Assembly (NCBI GenBank): GCA_009379845.1
Contig: WHSZ01000062.1
Coordinates: forward strand, 1 to 35,740
Source of the DNA: Pseudonocardiaceae bacterium
GTDB taxonomy: Bacteria > Actinomycetota > Actinomycetes > Mycobacteriales > Pseudonocardiaceae
Direction: 5' to 3'
DNA: 35,740 nucleotides
Each line of letters opens with the position of its first letter. Position 1 is the first letter of the stretch. Position numbers and translations under genes: made by a program. Positions 1 through 7,215 of the stretch are shown here, one piece after another. The notes beneath the pieces were generated by a model that saw nothing but the letters and a program-made list of their open reading frames with translations, was not told the origin of the DNA and made no database searches.

Positions 1-555
1 GGCGAACGGCTGCACGAGTGGATGTTCGCCACGCGGTTCTGGTACGAGATGGGCGGCGGCCGCGGTGGCAGTGGCGGCGCCGACAACGCGTTCGCTTCGA
101 TGCACGGTCCCGGCATCGGAGCCGAGATCATGGGTGCCGGAAAGTTCGGCCCGCCTGGCTGGCAGGACGATGCCGACTACAAGGGCGCATGGGGCGCCAA
201 CCCGCCATTCCACACGCCGGTCTTCGTGCTCACCCACCGGCCGCGGCCCTCGATCGAGATGGAGGGCGGCACCACGTTCCACTTCCTCGACGCCACGCCG
301 AAAGAGGCACTCGAGCAGGCCCGCAAGGCGGCCAACGGCCAGGACGTGCGTCTCGGCGGCGGGCCATCCGTCATACGTGACTTCCTCGCCGAGGGGCTGG
401 TCGATCGCATGCACGTCGTACAGGTGCCCCTCGTGCTGGGCCGCGGTGTCCGACTCTGGGACGGCCTGGAGTCGCTCGAAGAGACCTACGACATCGAGGC
501 GGTCTCAACCCCGAGCGGCGTCACGCACCTGACCTTCACGGCCAAGAGCCGGTGA
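1..555 (+). CDS. RibD C-terminal/dihydrofolate-reductase-like protein (5' partial)
   Basis: The frame is open from the first base, so the N-terminus lies outside the window; 184 codons remain. The C-terminal half reads VRLGGGPSVIRDFLAEGLVD followed by a VVQVPLVLGRGVRLWDGL segment. This is the typical end of the RibD_C/dihydrofolate reductase fold used by small NADPH-dependent reductases that actinomycetes often annotate as dihydrofolate reductase family protein. The GGGPS motif is the nucleotide-binding turn seen in that family, and FLAEGLVDRMHV is the conserved helix and strand after it. No riboflavin genes are visible next to it, so a role in riboflavin synthesis is unlikely. The substrate cannot be named. 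The family call is firm; the start and the function are not. Confidence 0.85.
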   Translation, partial: GERLHEWMFATRFWYEMGGGRGGSGGADNAFASMHGPGIGAEIMGAGKFGPPGWQDDADYKGAWGANPPFHTPVFVLTHRPRPSIEMEGGTTFHFLDATPKEALEQARKAANGQDVRLGGGPSVIRDFLAEGLVDRMHVVQVPLVLGRGVRLWDGLESLEETYDIEAVSTPSGVTHLTFTAKSR

Positions 556-612
556 CCGGAAGGCAACCAGACCGTAGGTGGCAGCCGGCAAGGCGCACTA
601 AGGAGGAGCACG

Positions 613-1236
613 ATGAGAACAGAAACCTTGGACACCTTCATAACTGACGTGGCGTCGTTGGTCAGCGGCATCGACGACGAGCACGAGATCACGAAGCAGG
701 TCGCGGATCGGCTGTCTCGACTGTTGGCCAGCGGCTACCGGCTTCCCCCCGAGGTCACCCAACCATCGAACGAGCGCCATCTGAACTACCCGCTCCACAT
801 CGCTCCCGACGACAGCTGGTCGCTGGCCTGCGTGGTCTGGAACACGGGCCAACGCACACCCGTGCACTCACACGAGATATGGGGTGTCGCCGGCATCTAC
901 TCCGGAGTCGAACGCGAGGTCCGCTACGTCAAGCCCGCGGTGTCCGATGCGGACAAACCCCTGACCCCGGCCGGTGAGCAAGACTGGAAACGCGGGCAGG
1001 TCGCCGTGTGCTGTACGACCGACGACGATGTCCACGCCGTCACCGCCATCGGCGACGAGCCAACCATCGGCATCCACGTCTACGGCGGCAACATCGGCAC
1101 CATCAGCCGGCGGTCCTACGATCCAGCCACTGGAGCGGTCCAATGGTTCGTCTCCGGCTGGGACAGCCCGCCAGCCGGCATGCCACCTGTGCTCGACCGC
1201 AACGTCCGACCCGATCCAGTTCAGCCATCTCGGTAG
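613..1236 (+). CDS. Cysteine dioxygenase-family thiol dioxygenase
   Basis: This 207-residue protein has the cupin fold signature of cysteine dioxygenases: PVHSHEIWG supplies two iron-ligand histidines (about H85 and H87), DDVHAVTAI the third (H141), and GIHVYGGNIG the conserved tyrosine (Y157). Known family members oxidise cysteine or 3-mercaptopropionate to the sulfinate with non-haem Fe(II) and O2 in the cytosol. The sequence alone does not decide between these substrates. The start is supported by an AAGGAGGA ribosome site at about 600-607. It begins 57 bases after the upstream reductase and stands in the same direction, so co-transcription is possible. It converges with the membrane protein gene on the other strand. 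Confidence 0.88.
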   Translation: MRTETLDTFITDVASLVSGIDDEHEITKQVADRLSRLLASGYRLPPEVTQPSNERHLNYPLHIAPDDSWSLACVVWNTGQRTPVHSHEIWGVAGIYSGVEREVRYVKPAVSDADKPLTPAGEQDWKRGQVAVCCTTDDDVHAVTAIGDEPTIGIHVYGGNIGTISRRSYDPATGAVQWFVSGWDSPPAGMPPVLDRNVRPDPVQPSR

Positions 1237-1289
1237 TCCGGTCCGGTCACATCGGCCGGCGTCGTGTTCTCGGTCGCCGCGATCATCCG

Positions 1290-2063
1290 TCAGTTGCCCA
1301 GCGCCCCGCGCGTGCGAACGACCAGAAGTTGAACGGCAACCGTCGCCGCGGCGCCCAGCACGAACGCGGCGCCGCCGACCGGACGGATGAGGACGGCGAC
1401 CGAGAGGCAGAACGTCGCGAAGCTGAACAGGGCCGTGAGCAAACCCGCGAGGGTTCGCGTGGTCACCGCGGGCCCGTGCTGCGCGTGGCCGAAAGCCGCG
1501 ACGACGCTTATCGCAATGGGGAACGTCGCCAGCAGCCCGGTCCATTGCGGGCCAAGCGCGCCGGAAGCCGCCGTAACGGCGAGCACCAGCAGGGCCGTCG
1601 CGACAGCACGGCCTGGCAGGTCCCACAACGGCGACGGCCGCTCCAACTCGCCAGCGTGTTCCGGCTCGATTCGCGGCATGAGAATCATCGCGGCCACGGT
1701 GGCGGCCAGCGTGAACGCAACGGCCACGAACGCCGTGACATGGACGACGGAAAGCGCGGCATCCACGGCCAGAACCGCGATCCAGCTCGTGGCCAACGTG
1801 GCGACCCAGCCGAACCGGCGGGCGGCACGGGAGAACACCACCGCGAACGCGGCCAGCGACACGAGTCCGAGCAACGAAGAACTGGCCGCGCGGCCGGCGA
1901 AATCCGCGCCATGTAGCAGATAGGAGATGAACAGGATCGGCCCGGCAACGATCGGAAGACCGACGAGAATCCCCGCGACTTCGGGTCCCCACCGGCGGCC
2001 GGCCAAAGTGGACGCCACGACCAGCAGCGGAGCGAGAAACAGCTTCAGCAGTAGGATGACCAC
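1290..2063 (-). CDS. Polytopic membrane protein with an internally repeated motif
   Basis: 257 residues, almost wholly hydrophobic, with about eight predicted membrane segments. Two halves carry a related motif: GPEVAGILVGLPIVAGPILF near residue 27 and GPQWTGLLATFPIAISVVAA near residue 173, each followed by a histidine-glycine element (LLHG, AQHG). This suggests an inverted or tandem duplication of a four-helix unit, reminiscent of small GlpM-like membrane proteins. I do not recognise a characterised family with confidence. The start is GTG at 2061-2063, one base after the TGA of the upstream ABC1 gene (TGA-C-GTG), so translation is almost certainly coupled and the two proteins are likely made together. 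Confidence 0.75.
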   Translation of the reverse strand: MVILLLKLFLAPLLVVASTLAGRRWGPEVAGILVGLPIVAGPILFISYLLHGADFAGRAASSSLLGLVSLAAFAVVFSRAARRFGWVATLATSWIAVLAVDAALSVVHVTAFVAVAFTLAATVAAMILMPRIEPEHAGELERPSPLWDLPGRAVATALLVLAVTAASGALGPQWTGLLATFPIAISVVAAFGHAQHGPAVTTRTLAGLLTALFSFATFCLSVAVLIRPVGGAAFVLGAAATVAVQLLVVRTRGALGN

Positions 2064-2064
2064 G

Positions 2065-4044
2065 TCAGGGACCAGATCGGTCGCTCAGCGAATTCTGCCG
2101 CTGGGTGCGAAACACCACGAAGAGCAGCCGCAGCCCCACCAGCGCGCTGATGACAAGGAAGTTGTAGGCGAACAGGTGGTTCAGCGTCAGGTCGTCCCCG
2201 ACCACCGGCCCGCCGGTGCTGGTCAGCAGGAGCACGGCCATCAGGCCGGTGGTGGCACCGAGGAACGCCAGCAGGAGCTCGTGTACCCAGCCGGTGACCA
2301 CGGCACGATCACGCTCGTCCGCGAACAGCCGCACGTTCATCGACAGCCTGCCCTGCTCGAGCGCGCCGCTGATCCGGTCGAGCCGACGGGGTAGCCGGCG
2401 CACGACAGGTAGCAACGTCATGAGTTCCTCGGTTGCGGTGCGGCGCAACGAATCGGGGCGCAGCCGTTCGCCGAGCTGTGCGGTGGCGAAGGCACGTGAC
2501 TCGACGACGATGTTGAAGCCAGGAGCCAGCACAGCCAGCGTGCCTTCCAAAGTGGTCAACGCGCGGAACACGGCGGCGATCGCCGGTGGGATGGCGAGCC
2601 CGAAATCGGTGATCACCCGGAACAGGTCGGTGAACATCTCCACGTCCGGTGCCTGCCCGTGGGTGAAATGCTTGGCGACGAGCACACCGAGCGCCCGTTC
2701 CAGCCGTTGCTCGTCAATGTCGTCGGGGCGGTCCACGATTTCCAGCAAGCCGTCGCGCAGCGCCGCAGGATCGCTCCGCTCGAGCGCGAGCAGCAGATTC
2801 TGCAGCCCGCCGCGCAGTCCGGTATCCAGCCGGCCAACCGAACCGAAGTCGAGCAGGCCAAGCCGGCCGTCAGCCAGCAGCAGCACGTTGCCAGGATGTG
2901 GATCCGCGTGGAAGACCCCATGCAGCATCACCTGGCGCAGCAGGCACTCCAGCAACGAGCGGGCGAGCGAGCCGCGCTGGTCGGCGGCTACCTGGTCACC
3001 GGCCGCGCCGAGTGGCACTCCGTCCAGCCGCTGCATCACCAGTACCCGCTCGGTGGAGAACTTCTGATGCACTCGCGGAAGCGACACGTCGCCGCTGGGG
3101 TAGGCGGCGACGACCGCCGCGATATTGCGCGCCTCGACCCGGAAGTCCAGCTCCTCGGCCAGCGCGGCGCCGAGTCCTTCGGCAAGGTCGATCACGCCGA
3201 GGCTTCGCGCCCATTTCGCCCGCTGGTGCAAGGAATGCGCCACCCGCAGCACGATGTCCAGGTCGCGCTCGACGACCTCCCGCACGCCAGGTCGTTGGAC
3301 CTTGACCACCACATCTTCGCCAGTCCGCAGCCGCGCCCGGTACACCTGCGCGATCGACGCCGCGGCCACCGGCTCCTGGTCGAACTCGGCGAACACCTCG
3401 TCGGCGGGGGCACCCAGCTCGTCCCGCAGGAGCTGCTGAACGTCGTCGGCCGAGGCATGCGCGACCTGGTCCTGAAGCCGGCTCAGCTCGTCGATGAACA
3501 CGGGCGGCAGCAGATCGGGCCGGGTGGAGAGCAGCTGGCCGAGCTTGACGAACGTGACACCGCCGTCCTCCAGCGCGCGGCGTAGCGAGCGGGCGAGCTT
3601 GGCATACCGGTGACCGGCGAGCTCGGGATCGCGGCGGCCCGCGAGGTACGGACCGAGACCGTGCTTGATGGCGATACGCATGATCTGGGAGTACCGCCGG
3701 GCGCGAGAGAACCGCCTGCGCAGCGAGCGAATCCGCCCCAGCAGGCCGAGTCCGCCGCCACCCGGCGCGGCCATCTCGGCCAGGAACAGAAAGATCAACG
3801 TGGCGAGGAAGGCGCCTCCAGCCAGCGGAATCAGCAAGCCGACAAATGCACCCGGGCTGTGCACCACCTCCGGGCGGACGGCGGCAAGTATCGCCCCGGG
3901 AACAAACCAACCGAACGCCGCGGCGAGCAGCGCGCGCACAGTGCCGATTCGGACGCCGAGCACCCGCCGCGATGCGACCACAAGCGGCCACAACATCAGC
4001 ACGTACACCGGCAAGCTCAGCAGAGCGAGAAGCAGCGACAACAT
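2065..4044 (-). CDS. ABC1/UbiB (COQ8)-family atypical kinase with terminal membrane segments
   Basis: About 659 residues. Three hydrophobic segments span roughly residues 1-110, the ABC1 domain roughly 150-480, and two more membrane segments lie near the C-terminus. All signature motifs of UbiB/COQ8-like kinases are present: FVKLGQLLSTRPDLLPP (KxGQ motif), AAASIAQVY (alanine-rich nucleotide loop), VVVKVQRPGV (lysine), EELDFRVEARN, HADPHPGNVLL (catalytic Asp/Asn) and LLDFGSVG (DFG). Family members act as membrane-associated ATPases/kinases that support quinone or lipid metabolism; no ubiquinone gene is nearby. The N-terminal membrane segments are longer than in minimal family members. GTG at 4047 directly precedes the ATG at 4044; I chose ATG. 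It lies 49 bases downstream of hipA on the same strand. Confidence 0.92.
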   Translation of the reverse strand: MLSLLLALLSLPVYVLMLWPLVVASRRVLGVRIGTVRALLAAAFGWFVPGAILAAVRPEVVHSPGAFVGLLIPLAGGAFLATLIFLFLAEMAAPGGGGLGLLGRIRSLRRRFSRARRYSQIMRIAIKHGLGPYLAGRRDPELAGHRYAKLARSLRRALEDGGVTFVKLGQLLSTRPDLLPPVFIDELSRLQDQVAHASADDVQQLLRDELGAPADEVFAEFDQEPVAAASIAQVYRARLRTGEDVVVKVQRPGVREVVERDLDIVLRVAHSLHQRAKWARSLGVIDLAEGLGAALAEELDFRVEARNIAAVVAAYPSGDVSLPRVHQKFSTERVLVMQRLDGVPLGAAGDQVAADQRGSLARSLLECLLRQVMLHGVFHADPHPGNVLLLADGRLGLLDFGSVGRLDTGLRGGLQNLLLALERSDPAALRDGLLEIVDRPDDIDEQRLERALGVLVAKHFTHGQAPDVEMFTDLFRVITDFGLAIPPAIAAVFRALTTLEGTLAVLAPGFNIVVESRAFATAQLGERLRPDSLRRTATEELMTLLPVVRRLPRRLDRISGALEQGRLSMNVRLFADERDRAVVTGWVHELLLAFLGATTGLMAVLLLTSTGGPVVGDDLTLNHLFAYNFLVISALVGLRLLFVVFRTQRQNSLSDRSGP

Positions 4045-4096
4045 CACAGATCCGAACGTCGGTCATAGGGATGGCACACCCCAGTGGTCAGGGCGA

Positions 4097-5380
4097 TCAA
4101 ACCACGATCCCGGTCACTTCACGGGCACGTTCGCTTCGCGAATGCTCGAATGCCGGCGCCATTTCAGCGATATCGCGTTCATCGAGACCGTTCCCGGTGG
4201 CCACCTGTCGCCAGCCGGCCACGGCCGCGCTCACCTGCCCGAGCACACCCAGCGCGTGCTCGCGGCTGAGGCGGAAGTAGTCGGCGACCTCGAGCAACAG
4301 GTCGACGGACGCCTCCGTCTCGGCCTCGTCGATGGCGGTGGCAAGGTACTTGGCGCCCGGTTCGGGATTGGGATTCAGGTCGAACGCCGGCGCCAGGTTC
4401 CACACCTCGCCACGGGTGTGCAGGAAGCCGTGATTGCGCAGGTGGTCGTCGGTGTTGGAGATCAGCACCGAGAAGGCGATCCGGCCCCACAGCTGCTCGA
4501 GTTCGATGGTCGCGGCATCGGAGCGCTCTTCGATCACTTCGGCGATCTCCAGGTAACTTCGCTCGTCGCCGTCGCGGGCCGCCAGCATCGTCATGGCGCT
4601 CACGTAGCCGATCCGGTCGCCATCGGCCGTGCGGTCGAACCTGTCGACGACAAGCACGTGGCGGGTTCCGACCTTGACAAGTCGCGAATCGGGCACGACG
4701 AGGCCCGCCGAGCGGGCCAGGTCCAAGGCCGTCTGCTCCCAGGCCATCACGTTCCAGGTATCGACGTTGGCGGAGGGGAACTTCGCGATGGCGATCCGGC
4801 CGTCGGTGTTGGTGACGTGTGCCTTCGGTCGGGCACCTCCCAGCGAGCTGCCGGCGCGCACCAGGCGGTTGAGCTCGTCGTACCCGGCGGTGTCGTCCTC
4901 CGCATGCGCGGCAAGGTTCAGCAGCTCGGGGAGATCGGTCAGCTGCGGCACCCCGGCGTCCACGGTCGCCAAGAAGGGCCCCGACTCGTCTGTTCGGAAT
5001 CGCAACGCGCCCTGTCGCAGATCGTCGCGGACCCCGAGCAGAAAGTCGATCTCGGTGATCGATCGCGCCGTGGTTCCGGCCTCCTTCGCACGGACCCGCT
5101 CCGCGCGTTTGATCAGGGTGCGGCCCCACCGATCCGGCGCGCTATCCGCGAACGCTCCGAACAGGGCGCGGCCAGCGGGCGTGTGCTGGCTTCCGGTGAC
5201 CAGGCGCAGCTCCGGGTCGAGCGCGTAGGCATCGGGGCGGGCCAGGTAACGAGGGTCGTAGCCGAAGCTCGCCGAATCGGTGCCCCTGCGCCGATGCGCG
5301 TACAGCCGGCCGGCGAACACGTCGGAGCCATCGATGGTGACGTAGACACCGATCTCGCCGGTGTTGGTGCCGGTACTCAC
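4097..5380 (-). CDS. hipA: HipA-family Ser/Thr kinase toxin
   Basis: 427 residues, the usual HipA length. The N-terminal HipA_1 region carries FGAFADSAPDRWG. The kinase core shows SSLGGARPKA (residues ~178-187, containing the serine region that is autophosphorylated in the family), IAKFPS (nucleotide-binding lysine), VDRFDR, SNTDDHLRNHGF (catalytic Asp/Asn, ~308-319) and LAPAFDLNP (metal-binding DFD-type motif). No key residue is missing, so the kinase should be active. Known HipA proteins phosphorylate glutamyl-tRNA synthetase or related targets and induce dormancy; the target here is unknown. The start is GTG overlapping the antitoxin stop (GTGA, 4 bases), the standard HipB-HipA coupling. 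Confidence 0.93.
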   Translation of the reverse strand: MSTGTNTGEIGVYVTIDGSDVFAGRLYAHRRRGTDSASFGYDPRYLARPDAYALDPELRLVTGSQHTPAGRALFGAFADSAPDRWGRTLIKRAERVRAKEAGTTARSITEIDFLLGVRDDLRQGALRFRTDESGPFLATVDAGVPQLTDLPELLNLAAHAEDDTAGYDELNRLVRAGSSLGGARPKAHVTNTDGRIAIAKFPSANVDTWNVMAWEQTALDLARSAGLVVPDSRLVKVGTRHVLVVDRFDRTADGDRIGYVSAMTMLAARDGDERSYLEIAEVIEERSDAATIELEQLWGRIAFSVLISNTDDHLRNHGFLHTRGEVWNLAPAFDLNPNPEPGAKYLATAIDEAETEASVDLLLEVADYFRLSREHALGVLGQVSAAVAGWRQVATGNGLDERDIAEMAPAFEHSRSERAREVTGIVV

Positions 5381-5697
5381 GGCTTCTTACCCGAGGCGGG
5401 ACGGCGGACCCGTGCCGGCAGCGTCTCGTCGGCGCGTAGCCTGCCGACGTCGGTCGCGTACGGGTCGAGCGCCCGCGCCAGCTCATCGAGCACGCCGAGC
5501 GCGCGGGCGACGCGCAGCACGTTCTCAAGCGTGCTGCCCTCACCCTTCTCCAGCCGCAACACGGTGTCGCGGGAGACGCCGGCCCGGTCGGCGACCTCAA
5601 CAACCGTGAGATGGCGCAGCCGGCGCCAGGTCGCCAGGTCCTCTCCCAGCTGGCGTAACGCCCGACCTACCGCCACCGGCGTCCTGCTCGCGGCCAT
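5377..5697 (-). CDS. hipB: HipB-like XRE-family antitoxin
   Basis: 106 residues with one helix-turn-helix of the XRE/Cro type (residues ~30-70; VVEVADRAGVSRDTVLRLEK is the DNA-reading unit, followed by STLENVLRVARALG). The basic, proline-rich C-terminal tail (RVRRPASGKKP) is where HipB proteins contact HipA or are degraded. It immediately precedes hipA with a 4-base overlap, and together they form a type II toxin-antitoxin module. ATG at 5697 lacks a good ribosome site, so the transcript may be leaderless or nearly so. It probably represses its own promoter through the repeats at 5707-5769. Confidence 0.9.
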   Translation of the reverse strand: MAASRTPVAVGRALRQLGEDLATWRRLRHLTVVEVADRAGVSRDTVLRLEKGEGSTLENVLRVARALGVLDELARALDPYATDVGRLRADETLPARVRRPASGKKP

Positions 5698-5706
5698 GTT
5701 AGCCCA

Positions 5707-5769
5707 CTTAAAATCGCTTTTCTGCTACTCTAGCTGCTTTAGCATAGCATATGTGCGATCTTAAAAGCG
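5707..5769 (-). promoter_or_regulatory. Repeat-rich, AT-rich operator/promoter region of hipBA
   Basis: The 84 bases between hipB and cvnD are far richer in A+T than the surroundings. A perfect 7-base inverted repeat, CGCTTTT (5715-5721) and AAAAGCG (5763-5769), brackets the core. Inside lie TGCTTTAGCA (5735-5744, a 10-base palindrome), TGCTA at 5723-5727 and two tandem TAGCA copies (5740-5749). TTTTAAG also occurs twice on the minus strand near the two ends. Such nested repeats just upstream of an XRE antitoxin are the expected form of an autoregulatory operator. Which element HipB binds is inference; no clear -35/-10 pair was assigned. Confidence 0.55.
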
Positions 5770-5781
5770 TCGCGAAACCGA

Positions 5782-6369
5782 TCATCGCGGCTCGCCGCGC
5801 CGCGCCCGCTCCACGACGGCGATGAGGACTTGCTTGGCAGAGGAGCGATCCCGCGCGTCGCACAGCACCACCGGCGTGTTCTCGTCGAGTTCGAGTGCCG
5901 CGGCCACCTGATCGACGCGGTAACGCCGGGACCCCGCGAAGCAGTTCACCGCGATGACGAACGGGATCTCTCGACGCTCGAAGTAGTCCACCGCCGGAAA
6001 GGAGTCCTCGAGCCGGCGGGTGTCGGCGAGGACCACGGCGCCGAGCGCGCCCCTGGCGATGTCGTCCCAGAGGAACCAGAACCGATCCTGGCCCGGCGTA
6101 CCGAACAGGTAGAGCGCCAACCGGTTGTCGAAGGTGATCCGCCCGAAATCGATGGCCACGGTCGTGGTGGTCTTCTGCTCAACGCCTTCGGCGTCGTCCA
6201 CTCCGCGGCTGGCCTCGGTCATGTACTCCTCGGTACGCAGCGGCCGGATCTCGCTGACCGCACCGACCATGGTCGTCTTACCGACCCCGAAGCCACCGGC
6301 GATGAGGATCTTCAATGCCATCAAGGGCTGCGTCCGGGTGGACCGGACCTCAGAGTGCGCGGAGGCCAT
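5782..6369 (-). CDS. CvnD-type Rab/Ras-like small GTPase
   Basis: 195 residues. The P-loop GGFGVGKTT (~25-33), the G3 region with GTPGQDRFWFLWDDI (~90-104) and the degenerate G4 element VNCF are hallmarks of the conservon ATP/GTP-binding protein. Conservon systems of actinomycetes assemble a membrane kinase, a roadblock protein, a DUF742 protein and this GTPase into a complex likened to eukaryotic G-protein signalling. It is the last gene of the operon. Translation from 6369 overlaps the DUF742 gene by 20 bases; an internal ATG at 6321 would remove the overlap but shorten the usual N-terminal tail. Confidence 0.92.
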   Translation of the reverse strand: MASAHSEVRSTRTQPLMALKILIAGGFGVGKTTMVGAVSEIRPLRTEEYMTEASRGVDDAEGVEQKTTTTVAIDFGRITFDNRLALYLFGTPGQDRFWFLWDDIARGALGAVVLADTRRLEDSFPAVDYFERREIPFVIAVNCFAGSRRYRVDQVAAALELDENTPVVLCDARDRSSAKQVLIAVVERARRGEPR

Positions 6370-6724
6370 CGAGTACTTCCCTCAGGATGCGGTCGTTGGG
6401 CAGCTTGTCCGGGGCCGTCGGATGGACCACCCGGATGTGCCCCGCGTCGATCAAATCCGCTAGCAGCACGCGGACGACGCTGAGCGGGACGTTCGCCCGT
6501 GCCGCGAGCTCCGCGACGGACAGCATCACGTCCCGGCACAGGTTGAGAATGCTCGCTTCTTCGGGGCTGAGGGTCAGGTCGTGTTCGGGGCGCGTGATGG
6601 CGAGCACGAGCGTGATGATGTCCAGATATTCGCCTGCCGGCCGCGCCCGTCCCTTGGTCAGCGCGTAGAGCCGCACCATGGGTCCCGAATCGTCGCCGAA
6701 CCAGCGCTCGCCAAATTCCGTCAC
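6350..6724 (-). CDS. DUF742 protein (CvnC-type)
   Basis: 124 residues, the family's usual size. GPMVRLYALTKGRARP at the N-terminus and the winged-helix-like LSVAELAARANVPLSVVRVL segment, followed by DLIDAGHIRVV and DRILREVLDGLRAL, match DUF742 proteins. These are always third in conservons and probably act as adaptor or DNA-binding-like modules; a biochemical role is not settled. It follows the roadblock gene by 25 bases and overlaps the GTPase gene. Confidence 0.92.
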   Translation of the reverse strand: MTEFGERWFGDDSGPMVRLYALTKGRARPAGEYLDIITLVLAITRPEHDLTLSPEEASILNLCRDVMLSVAELAARANVPLSVVRVLLADLIDAGHIRVVHPTAPDKLPNDRILREVLDGLRAL

Positions 6725-6749
6725 GGTCGCGATATCCCGTTCATGCCAC

Positions 6750-7184
6750 TCACAGACCGGTCCGCTCGGGCGCCGCCGGGCGGCCGTTCATGCGGGGCGC
6801 GGTGTACATGTGCTCGCCGACCCGGCCGACGAGGCGCGCCATCTCGTAGGCGACAAGGCCGATGTCGGTGCCGGCTTCCGCGAACACCGCCAGGCAGGTT
6901 CCGCCGCCCGCTGTGATCACGAACAGGAACCCGCCGTCCAGTTCGACCATCGTCTGCCGGACCGCGCCGGCGTCGAACTGCCGCCCCGCGCCCTTGGCCA
7001 GGCTGTTCAACGCCGATGCGACGGCAGCGAGGTGCTCGCTCTCCTCCCGGTCCATTTCCGATGAGGTAGCCATGGCAAGGCCGTCGTTGGACAGCAGCAA
7101 AGCGTGCCTGACCCGCAGTGCGTTGCCAACGATCTCGTCAAGGAGCCAACTCAACTCCCGGTTGTTCTCGGTCGCCTCGTACAT
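6750..7184 (-). CDS. Roadblock/LC7-domain protein (CvnB-type)
   Basis: 144 residues starting MYEATENNRELSWLLDEIVG. The start at 7184 is fixed by a GGAGGA ribosome site and by homology at LSWLLDEIV; the frame stays open upstream, but that part overlaps the kinase gene and looks unlike the family. The roadblock fold is visible as VRHALLLSNDGLAMATS, then AAVASALNSLAKGA and FLFVITAGGGTCLAVFAEAGTDIGLVAYEMARLV. Family members bind the GTPase and modulate its nucleotide cycle. It lies 31 bases downstream of the sensor kinase stop. Confidence 0.93.
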   Translation of the reverse strand: MYEATENNRELSWLLDEIVGNALRVRHALLLSNDGLAMATSSEMDREESEHLAAVASALNSLAKGAGRQFDAGAVRQTMVELDGGFLFVITAGGGTCLAVFAEAGTDIGLVAYEMARLVGRVGEHMYTAPRMNGRPAAPERTGL

Positions 7185-7215
7185 CCGTCCTCCTAGTCTC
7201 ACGCGAAACGCCGAG

